A program made the position numbers and the translations under genes. A stretch of 6,315 bases of DNA from Firmicutes bacterium UBA4874 (GTDB lineage: Bacteria; Bacillota; Clostridia; Caldicoprobacterales; DTU083), in assembly GCA_002399435.1 (NCBI GenBank), contig DHDO01000098.1:5605-11919 (forward strand). Reading direction: 5' to 3'. How positions within the stretch are numbered: the first letter of the stretch is position 1; the number at the start of each line of letters is the position of its first letter. Shown here piece by piece: positions 1 to 5,250 of the stretch. The notes below the pieces were generated by a model that saw only the letters and a list, made by a program, of their open reading frames with translations, was not told the origin of the DNA and did not search any database.

Positions 1-27
1 ATATATACGGAATATATACTGAATATA
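1..27. repeat. 11-bp tandem direct repeat, about 2.5 copies, upstream of the ligase gene
   Basis: Positions 1-11 read ATATATACGGA and 12-22 read ATATATACTGA, differing at one base. A third partial copy (ATATA) follows at 23-27. The unit is about one turn of the DNA helix, so the copies present the same face. The array may continue to the left of the window. The second copy contains TATACT (15-20), a fair sigma-A -10 hexamer about 39 bases before the ligase start, but a matching -35 would lie outside the window. The role, promoter or protein binding site, is inferred and not proven. Confidence 0.5.
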
Positions 28-44
28 GGTTCAGGAAATCAATG

Positions 45-50
45 AGGAGG
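45..50 (+). promoter_or_regulatory. Ribosome binding site of the ligase gene; it decides the start
   Basis: AGGAGG lies 8 bases before the ATG at 59, an ideal spacing. A GTG codon in the same frame at 50-52 would lengthen the protein by three residues, but its first base is the last base of this site, so it cannot be the start served by it. Confidence 0.85.
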
Positions 51-58
51 TGCTGCTC

Positions 59-1450
59 ATGAAGTTTCAATCTTTTTCCGATATGCTCACCAACCGGGCT
101 TCACGGTACCCGGAACGTCCTGCCCTGATCAGTGAGAAGGGGTCGGTTTCCTATGCCGGGTTGATGCGGGGGATCCGGGAAAAGGCCTCGGTGTTCCGGG
201 AGGATTCCTGCAGATGTGTGGCCATAATCGGACCTGCTTCGGAAGAGTGGATCCTTACCATGTTCGCCTCGGTCCTTGCCGGAAAACGGACGGTTTTGCT
301 GGATCACACCCTTCCCGCGGAAGCTCTTGCCCAGCTGATCCGCTATACAGAGGCTGACCATCTGTGTCTCCCGGAGACACTTTTTGACCGGGAGGAACTT
401 GCAGTTCTGCGTGGAGCGGTCCCTTCCCTACGGAATCCTTCTTCGCGGAATTCTTCATCCGGAACACCCGATGAGCCATCTGATTCCTCTGGAGAAGGCA
501 ATCTGTTATTCTTTACGTCCGGCACCACGGAACGGTCCAGGGCTGTGGTTCTGACGCCCCGTGCCCTTTGCAGCAGCAGCTGGAACGGACAGCAGCTGCT
601 GCCCTGTACCTGTGAGGATACCGTTCTGTCCCTGATCCCCCTGGTTCATGTATTTGGTTTTGTATGCACCATGCTGTGGCCCATTTCCCAGGGCGCATCG
701 GTTGCCATCGGACGCGGGATGCGTTTCCTTACCCGGGATCCGGTGTTCTTCAGGCCCACCATATTGCCTGTGGTACCGTCCCTGGCGGAGTTCTTTCTGA
801 AGTCCAATGCGTTCAATCCGGAGCTTGAGACCATTCTGGTCGGAGCAGGCAGCTGCAGCCGGAAGATCCTTTCCGCCATCCGGTCCCGGGGCATATCGGT
901 GCGGTTTGGTTACGGCCTTACGGAGACGGCAAGCGGACTTGCCATGAATCAGGATGACGCGGATCCCTTGTCCATGTCCCTTTGTCCCGATTCGGAGATC
1001 ACCATTGCAGACGATGGGGAGATCCTGGTGAAAACAACCTGCATGATGGAGGGATACTACAAAAACCGGAAAGCAACCCGCTCTGTGCTGCGGGACGGCG
1101 TGCTGCACACAGGGGATCTTGGACATTTTGACCGCAGGAATCACCTGATCCTTACCGGCAGGAAAAAAGACATGATCGTTTTGCCCAACGGGAAAAAGAT
1201 TTTCTGCACCGAATGGGAAGGGGAACTGGCAAAATTGCTGAACACCAGGGAGCTGGCTGTGATCCGACGTGACGGGCGCACCCTTCTGATGGTTGTCGGC
1301 GGGGAAAGCGGGAAAGAGGCCATATTTCGCAAGGTACGGGAGTTTAATCAGACAAAGCCGTTTGACACCCGGATTGATGATGTCCGGATGCGGCAGGAGC
1401 CTCTGCCGCGCACTGCAAACGGGAAGCTCAGACGTTGGGCAATCCGATAG
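59..1450 (+). CDS. Acyl-adenylating ligase (ANL superfamily), probable fatty acyl-ACP or acyl-CoA synthetase
   Basis: This 463-residue enzyme should activate a carboxylic acid with ATP to acyl-AMP and pass it to a thiol. Visible core motifs are the phosphate loop FFTSGTTERSR (residues 151-161), PLVHVFGF (194-201) as in fatty acyl-CoA synthetases, YGLTE (285-289), TGDLG (351-355), the hinge GRKKD (367-371) and PRTANGK near the C-terminus with the adenylation lysine at 456. All catalytic motifs are therefore present. The protein is shorter than usual for the family (about 500-560 residues). A Ser-rich linker (123-147, 9 Ser of 25) precedes the phosphate loop, which has Ser and Arg where Pro-Lys is common. 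The carrier protein gene starts 20 bases downstream, which favours ACP over CoA as acceptor, as in the DltA-DltC pair. Substrate chain length cannot be read from sequence. It might instead activate an aryl or amino acid, but the PLVHVFGF motif and the thioesterase partner favour fatty acids. Confidence 0.85.
   Translation: MKFQSFSDMLTNRASRYPERPALISEKGSVSYAGLMRGIREKASVFREDSCRCVAIIGPASEEWILTMFASVLAGKRTVLLDHTLPAEALAQLIRYTEADHLCLPETLFDREELAVLRGAVPSLRNPSSRNSSSGTPDEPSDSSGEGNLLFFTSGTTERSRAVVLTPRALCSSSWNGQQLLPCTCEDTVLSLIPLVHVFGFVCTMLWPISQGASVAIGRGMRFLTRDPVFFRPTILPVVPSLAEFFLKSNAFNPELETILVGAGSCSRKILSAIRSRGISVRFGYGLTETASGLAMNQDDADPLSMSLCPDSEITIADDGEILVKTTCMMEGYYKNRKATRSVLRDGVLHTGDLGHFDRRNHLILTGRKKDMIVLPNGKKIFCTEWEGELAKLLNTRELAVIRRDGRTLLMVVGGESGKEAIFRKVREFNQTKPFDTRIDDVRMRQEPLPRTANGKLRRWAIR
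570..602 (+). repeat. Strong GC-rich inverted repeat inside the ligase gene
   Basis: GCAGCAGC (570-577) pairs with GCTGCTGC (595-602). After an A-A mismatch (578/594), GCTG (579-582) pairs with CAGC (590-593) around a 7-base loop (583-589). That gives twelve base pairs with one internal mismatch. No T-run follows, so it is not an intrinsic terminator. It encodes a Ser-Ser-Ser-Trp-Asn-Gly-Gln-Gln-Leu-Leu stretch and may be a by-product of codon choice. Confidence 0.55.
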
Positions 1451-1470
1451 GATGATGGAGGAGAATTGGT

Positions 1471-1719
1471 ATGGATAAAACGGAGATTCTGAAAAAAATA
1501 ACGAATATCGTACACGAAAGCATGCCGGAGACGAAAGGGGAAACCTTCACGGAGGACACCGTGATCAATCGGGACGCAGGTATCGATTCCATGAACTTTA
1601 TCCTGATCATCTGTAAAATCGAGGCGGAGTTTCACATTCATATCAAGGACACAAAATGGATGAAGCTCAGTACCATGGGCGAAATCGTGGATACGGTCCA
1701 GGAGCTTGTCCATTCATGA
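1471..1719 (+). CDS. Free-standing acyl carrier protein
   Basis: This 82-residue protein should carry an acyl group as a thioester on a 4'-phosphopantetheine arm. The attachment site is Ser40 in the motif GIDSMNF (residues 37-43), a DSM variant of the usual DSL. The size, the mainly helical acidic sequence and the position of the serine near the middle fit the ACP family. GGAGGAG (1457-1463) lies 7 bases before the ATG. The gene is 20 bases after the ligase and overlaps the thioesterase by 4 bases, so it is probably the dedicated carrier for both enzymes. The central fatty acid synthase ACP normally sits with fab genes, and none are visible here, so a specialised role is inferred. A peptidyl or D-alanyl type carrier is the main alternative. 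Loading would need a phosphopantetheinyl transferase encoded elsewhere. Confidence 0.88.
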   Translation: MDKTEILKKITNIVHESMPETKGETFTEDTVINRDAGIDSMNFILIICKIEAEFHIHIKDTKWMKLSTMGEIVDTVQELVHS

Positions 1720-2459
1720 GCGGCATGTATCAGCAGGAACTCCGGATCAGGGCATCCGATACGGACATCTGGCAGCGGCTTCGTTACTCTGCGCTGCTGC
1801 GCATGTTTCAGGAAGGTTCCATTGCCCACACGGAAGCACTGGGAGCCGGCAGGGAAAAGACGCTGGACCGGGGTGCGCTTTGGGTTGTGACGCGTATGAA
1901 GCTCCAGGTTTCCCGTATGCCGTGCTATGATGAGGAGATCATACTGAAAAGCTGGCCGGGGGAAACCATGCATGTGGTTTTCCCCCGATACTATCAGGTG
2001 GAGACGAAAAGCGGCAGAGTGCTGATACGCGCAAGCAGTCTGTGGCTCCTTTTGAGCCGTGAGCAGCGAAGTGTGATATTCCCTGAAAAACTGGGTATCC
2101 GGATAGAAGGCGTTTCCAACGGTATGGAGATCGCAATGCCCGAAAGCCTGATGTTTCCCTCTGTGCTTTCGCAAACGGCCGGACGCACGGTTCAGTACAG
2201 CGAAACCGATCTCAACGGGCATATGAACAACAGCTGTTATCTGGACTGGATGGATGATTTGCTGGATGTTGCATTTCATCGTAGCCATGTCATCCGCAGT
2301 CTGCAGATCAATTTTCTCTCGGAGGTGCAAACCGGTCAGACGGTGACGATCCATTGGCTTTTAAAGGATCGTCAGCTTTTTATGAAAGGCTGTTTTGACG
2401 GCAGACAAATCTTTGCTGTCCGCGCTGTTTTCCAACAATCCAATGAATTTCAGGAATAA
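1716..2459 (+). CDS. Acyl-ACP thioesterase, FatA/FatB-type double hotdog
   Basis: This 247-residue enzyme should hydrolyse acyl-ACP to free fatty acid and ACP. The length fits bacterial members of the acyl-ACP thioesterase family. The N-terminal hotdog half (about residues 1-130) includes RYSALLRMFQEGS and ALWVVTRM. The C-terminal half carries YSETDLNGHMNNSCYLDW (161-178), matching the plant signature Asp-x-Asn-x-His (D165, N167, H169) followed by NN. Glu203, in INFLSEVQTG, sits 34 residues after the His, where the plant enzymes have their catalytic Glu, so the active site looks intact. The start is the ATG in the ATGA overlap with the ACP stop, with AGGAG at 1700-1704. An in-frame ATG at 1656 would lie deep in the ACP gene without a ribosome site and is less likely. 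Translational coupling to the ACP suggests that the acyl form of that ACP is its substrate. Chain-length preference is not readable. Confidence 0.87.
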   Translation: MSGMYQQELRIRASDTDIWQRLRYSALLRMFQEGSIAHTEALGAGREKTLDRGALWVVTRMKLQVSRMPCYDEEIILKSWPGETMHVVFPRYYQVETKSGRVLIRASSLWLLLSREQRSVIFPEKLGIRIEGVSNGMEIAMPESLMFPSVLSQTAGRTVQYSETDLNGHMNNSCYLDWMDDLLDVAFHRSHVIRSLQINFLSEVQTGQTVTIHWLLKDRQLFMKGCFDGRQIFAVRAVFQQSNEFQE

Positions 2460-2551
2460 AACCCACTGCCGGGGTGAAAATAAAGATAATATGGATTCAT
2501 GGATAAAAAGGATATACAAAAATGTCCATGGAGCAGAAAGGATGAAGGCCC
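2460..2551. other. Gap between the thioesterase gene and gpr
   Basis: These 92 bases are A-rich from 2477 on. I see no convincing terminator for the upstream operon and no good match to a forespore sigma-G promoter (TGHATR, 17-18 bases, CATNHTA), although gpr is usually read by sigma-F/sigma-G. The gpr ribosome site, AAAGGA, is at 2537-2542. Read-through from the acyl operon therefore cannot be excluded. Confidence 0.4.
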
Positions 2552-3529
2552 ATGAAGAGAACCATTCGGACCGACCTGGCAGTGGAAGCCAGGGAAATGG
2601 CCCAGGAGGATAACCAATATGAAATTCCGGGTGTGCAGGTGGAGAATGCCGGGCAGAAAGATATCAACGTAACAAGGGTTGAGGTGGTTTCCAAACTGGG
2701 GGAAGAGCGTATCGGCAAACCCATGGGGAACTATATTACTCTGGATGTCCCCGGGATCCGGGACGGGGATCCGCAATACGGGGAAAGGGTCAAGGGACAG
2801 CTGGCTGCGGAAATACGCAGGCTGGTGCATTTGAACGATAACAGCGTCATACTGGTGGCAGGGCTTGGAAACTGGAATGTTACACCGGATGCGGTGGGCC
2901 CGAAGGTGGTGAACCGCATTCTGGTCACCCGGCATATCTTTGAGTATGTTCCCGATGAGGTGGATGACCGTATGCGTTCCATCTGTGCCGTAGCTCCCGG
3001 GGTTCTTGGAATTACCGGAATCGAGACCGGCGAGATTCTAAAGGGAATTGTGGATAAAGTTCATCCGGACCTTGTGATCGCCATTGACGCCCTGGCATCC
3101 CGCAAGACAGATCGGATTGCCACCACGATTCAGGTGGCGGATACCGGTATCAATCCCGGATCGGGGATCGGGAATAAAAGGATGGGACTGACGCAGCAGA
3201 CCCTGGGGGTCCCAACCCTTGCCATCGGCGTTCCGACCGTGGTGTATGCGCATACCATCGGGCGGGATGCGCTGGGAATGCTGATTCAGGAGCTGTCCCG
3301 CAAGTCATCGCCGGAGAGTGAGTTTTCCAAAATGCTGAAGTCCATGGACGAACAGCATCTGGACAGTCTGGTCGACGAAGTGGTGACTCAGGGCATGGGG
3401 GATCTGGTGGTAACGCCCAAGGAAGTGGATGTCCTGATTGACGATGTGGCGGACATTATTGCAGACGGGATCAATCTGGCGATCAACAAAGGCATGACAT
3501 TGGAAGATGTGAACCGCTATCTGCACTGA
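2552..3529 (+). CDS. gpr: Germination protease GPR (spore protease)
   Basis: This aspartic-type endopeptidase is made as a zymogen in the forespore and starts degrading small acid-soluble spore proteins at germination. The 325-residue protein matches the family along its length: RTDLAVEA (6-13) at the autoprocessing site, GLGNWNVTPDAVGPK (104-118), PGVLGITGIETG (149-160), VIAIDALASR (175-184), NPGSGIGNKR (201-210), GVPTV (226-230) and VTPKEVD (287-293). Asp113 and Asp179 occupy the positions of the two proposed catalytic aspartates. By analogy with Bacillus GPR, cleavage between Asp8 and Leu9 would remove only 8 residues, against about 15-16 in Bacillus. The protein is also shorter than the roughly 370-residue Bacillus form; the missing part lies before VTPKEVD. 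The start is fixed by an in-frame TGA at 2543-2545 and by AAAGGA (2537-2542) 9 bases before the ATG. spoIIP follows after 84 bases, as in Bacillus subtilis. Confidence 0.96.
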   Translation: MKRTIRTDLAVEAREMAQEDNQYEIPGVQVENAGQKDINVTRVEVVSKLGEERIGKPMGNYITLDVPGIRDGDPQYGERVKGQLAAEIRRLVHLNDNSVILVAGLGNWNVTPDAVGPKVVNRILVTRHIFEYVPDEVDDRMRSICAVAPGVLGITGIETGEILKGIVDKVHPDLVIAIDALASRKTDRIATTIQVADTGINPGSGIGNKRMGLTQQTLGVPTLAIGVPTVVYAHTIGRDALGMLIQELSRKSSPESEFSKMLKSMDEQHLDSLVDEVVTQGMGDLVVTPKEVDVLIDDVADIIADGINLAINKGMTLEDVNRYLH

Positions 3530-3544
3530 CAGTCATAATTCCTC

Positions 3545-3573
3545 CTTCCGTGAATAAAATAGAGAAACGGAAG
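3545..3573 (+). terminator. Inverted repeat with T-rich tail between gpr and spoIIP, possible weak terminator
   Basis: CTTCCGT (3545-3551) is perfectly complementary to ACGGAAG (3567-3573), with a 15-base AT-rich loop. The sequence after it is ATTGTTTT (3574-3581). A 7-bp stem with a long loop is weak for an intrinsic terminator, but the position, 16 bases after the gpr stop, is right for partial termination. This would fit separate control of gpr (late forespore in Bacillus) and spoIIP (early mother cell in Bacillus). Confidence 0.4.
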
Positions 3574-3613
3574 ATTGTTTTCTGCTTGAAAAACGGGAGG
3601 ATGGGGTGGAGGC

Positions 3614-4831
3614 ATGGTTCGGATCAAGGTCATGCGAATGTCCAGTTTAATTTATTTTGTGGTCATCACGGTTCTTGCAGTGGCGGTTTGTTTCCTGTCC
3701 TGGAGACTGCTTTCCGGAAATCCGGTCCGATTTCATTCTGCAGCGGAGCAGGAGGAGCAAAGTCCCCCGGCGGAAAGCGGGGAGGACAAGGGAAATTCCA
3801 TTTACAAAGCCATGCTGAACGCAGGGTTTTCCGCACTGGCTGCAGGGGATCGGGGTTCCGATAATTTCTTTTCCACTCTGTGGTATCGGATCAGCAGGGG
3901 GGGCATCCGGGATCCAAGAACGATCCTCAATTATTCCATGCCCTATCTCGGGAAAGAGTCGGATCTTCCCGACAACACCTTCCATACACCGGATACGCCG
4001 GATAATGCAGTGGAAGTTTCCTCGGCTCTGCCCGATGGGAATGCGGACAAAAGCTCAAAACCGGTCAGCGCGGATTCTGTGGATTCGGAGGAAGGCGGCA
4101 GTTCCGATGTATCCGAAGAAGCCAGGATCATAATTGATCAGATCAAGGTGGATCCTCAGCCGCTTGTGCTACCCGGACAGGGACCCAAAATCATGATCTA
4201 TCATTCCCACACCAGGGAGTCCTTTCAGCAGGATCCCAGTGATCCGTACAAGGAAGCGTCTTCCGAGGCGTTCCGGACGAATGATCTCAGCCATTCCGTG
4301 GTGAAAGTCGGGGAGGCACTGGCACAGCGGCTGACGGAAAGGGGAATTGCGGTTCTGCACGATACGACCAACCATGAAGCGGCCGGATATAACTCTTCCT
4401 ACGCCCAGTCCCTGAAAACCCTGAAGGCTCAGAAGGCGGCGCATAGTTCCCTGCAGATGTTCATTGACCTCCACCGCAATGGCTACAATACCAAAAGCAA
4501 GGCAAAAGCGGATCAGGAAGTCGTCACGATCAACGGGGAACGCGTGGCTAAGGTTATGGTTGTCATCGGAACCGGGGAAGGGACTGTGGGGGGCTTCCGT
4601 GAGAAGCCGAAATGGAAGGAAAATGCCAGCCTGGCGATCAAGCTGACCAACAAGGTCAATGAGCTGTATCCAGGGCTCGCCAAGGAAGTTCTTTATAAAA
4701 GGGGCAGGTACAATCAGCATATTTCCACCAACAGCATTCTGATTGAAGTGGGGAGTAATCTTACGACATTGGCGGAAGCAGACCGGTCGAGCAAATATCT
4801 GGCGGAAGCCATCAGCCAAATTATAGAATGA
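3614..4831 (+). CDS. spoIIP: Stage II sporulation protein P (peptidoglycan amidase/endopeptidase)
   Basis: SpoIIP cleaves peptidoglycan stem peptides and cross-links. With SpoIID and SpoIIM it drives septal thinning and engulfment of the forespore. The 405-residue protein has one N-terminal membrane anchor (about residues 11-30), then an Asp/Ser/Pro-rich linker (about 115-170) and a C-terminal hydrolase domain (about 190-405). Domain motifs are MIYHSHTRESF (194-204; H197, H199, E202), a conserved HEA at 254-256, FIDLHRNG (283-290; H287), NQHIS (367-371; H369) and LIEVGS (376-381; E378), a likely zinc-amidase set of His and Glu residues. The length is close to the Bacillus protein. The start is uncertain. 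The ATG at 3614 has GGAGG (3608-3612) only 1 base away and GGGAGG (3595-3600) 13 bases away. In-frame ATGs at 3632 and 3638 would keep the anchor, and the latter has AAGG 8 bases upstream. It overlaps the next gene by 4 bases. Confidence 0.95.
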   Translation: MVRIKVMRMSSLIYFVVITVLAVAVCFLSWRLLSGNPVRFHSAAEQEEQSPPAESGEDKGNSIYKAMLNAGFSALAAGDRGSDNFFSTLWYRISRGGIRDPRTILNYSMPYLGKESDLPDNTFHTPDTPDNAVEVSSALPDGNADKSSKPVSADSVDSEEGGSSDVSEEARIIIDQIKVDPQPLVLPGQGPKIMIYHSHTRESFQQDPSDPYKEASSEAFRTNDLSHSVVKVGEALAQRLTERGIAVLHDTTNHEAAGYNSSYAQSLKTLKAQKAAHSSLQMFIDLHRNGYNTKSKAKADQEVVTINGERVAKVMVVIGTGEGTVGGFREKPKWKENASLAIKLTNKVNELYPGLAKEVLYKRGRYNQHISTNSILIEVGSNLTTLAEADRSSKYLAEAISQIIE

Positions 4832-5148
4832 GGTGGAGTATTTTGACCCGTACGGAACGGAGTCGGCTCCGACGCAGGAGAAAAAGAATAATTGATTTGT
4901 CCCTTTTGGGCTGTATGATATTCTTTCTGACCGGAATCGGGATTACATACGATACCATGCGGAAGACCCTGGGCTTGCCGAACACAGGCAGCCTTCTTTC
5001 TTTTCGGAGCATGGGACAGGCTCTGCAGGATGTTGCAAAAGACATGCCGGCTCTGTCGCCTGCCAGAATCGTGGATCCCGTTTGTATGTTTGTGGAAAAA
5101 GTTTTGGGAAAGATTCTGGACGTCCTCTGGGCAATCATCAATCGCTGA
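4828..5148 (+). CDS. Small single-pass membrane protein, in the position of yqxA
   Basis: The product has 106 residues if started at the ATG that overlaps the spoIIP stop (ATGA). It begins with a strongly basic stretch (residues 8-20, nine Arg/Lys), followed by one hydrophobic segment (about 21-40), which suggests the N-terminus is in the cytoplasm and about 65 residues lie outside. The C-terminal part ends in a hydrophobic or amphipathic helix (about 85-105). No catalytic motif is recognised. Bacillus subtilis has a small membrane protein gene, yqxA, at this same place between spoIIP and lepA; homology is inferred mainly from position, size and topology, as sequence likeness is faint. Coupling to spoIIP suggests a partner role in the engulfing membrane. 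A TTG at 4843-4845, 4 bases after AGGTGGAG (4831-4838), is a possible alternative start that would remove five residues. The protein could be unrelated to YqxA. Confidence 0.72.
   Translation: MRWSILTRTERSRLRRRRKRIIDLSLLGCMIFFLTGIGITYDTMRKTLGLPNTGSLLSFRSMGQALQDVAKDMPALSPARIVDPVCMFVEKVLGKILDVLWAIINR
4831..4838 (+). promoter_or_regulatory. Ribosome-site-like sequence just inside the small membrane protein gene
   Basis: AGGTGGAG lies after the overlapping ATG (4828) and 4 bases before an in-frame TTG (4843). The ATG has no ribosome site of its own, so either coupling from spoIIP starts translation at 4828 or this site serves the TTG. Confidence 0.4.
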
Positions 5149-5167
5149 AAACAGAAAGCTTCGAGTA

Positions 5168-5196
5168 TTGCATTTTTCTTCACAATTCTTTATGAT
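5168..5196 (+). promoter_or_regulatory. Sigma-A-type promoter P1 of lepA
   Basis: TTGCAT (5168-5173) and TATGAT (5191-5196) are separated by 17 bases. Four of six -35 bases and five of six -10 bases fit TTGACA/TATAAT. The promoter lies 55 bases before the lepA start, in the AT-rich gap after the sporulation genes. Confidence 0.6.
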
Positions 5197-5206
5197 ATAG
5201 TATGAT
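5179..5206 (+). promoter_or_regulatory. Sigma-A-type promoter P2 of lepA, overlapping P1
   Basis: TTCACA (5179-5184) and a second TATGAT (5201-5206) are separated by 16 bases. It is shifted by about one helical turn from P1, so the two would compete for polymerase. Either or both may be active. Confidence 0.5.
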
Positions 5207-5250
5207 GCAGAAAAAGAAAATGAAGTTTATAGGGGGAGGCATTTCCGTAT

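Noticed and set aside
506..1144. Long minus-strand open frame (212 codons) opposite the ligase gene
   Set aside because: It mirrors a gene with clear family motifs on the + strand, has no recognisable domain and no convincing ribosome site. Its length follows from base composition.
1656..1715. Upstream ATG extending the thioesterase by 20 residues
   Set aside because: It would start deep inside the ACP gene without a ribosome site. The ATG in the ATGA overlap has AGGAG upstream and begins just before the conserved fold.
1638..2354. Long minus-strand open frame (238 codons) opposite the thioesterase gene
   Set aside because: The + strand carries conserved active-site motifs over the same bases, and the antisense product looks like low-information His/Arg/Pro-rich sequence.
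2460..2551. Sigma-G promoter for gpr (TGAAAA at 2475 with CATGGAT at 2498)
   Set aside because: The -10 part matches CATNHTA only in its first four positions, so it is not better than chance in A-rich DNA.
3516..3541. Sigma-E promoter for spoIIP around CATAATT (3534-3540)
   Set aside because: The -10 is partly fitting, but no acceptable -35 lies at 13-14 bases upstream.
3550..3864. Plus-strand open frame of 104 codons overlapping the start of spoIIP
   Set aside because: It runs in another frame through the SpoIIP membrane anchor, has no ribosome site, and its Gly/Cys/His-rich product is typical of a frame shadow.
5149..5190. Terminator after the small membrane protein gene
   Set aside because: A T-run (5173-5177) is present, but no GC-rich stem stands before it; the only palindrome is AAGCTT.
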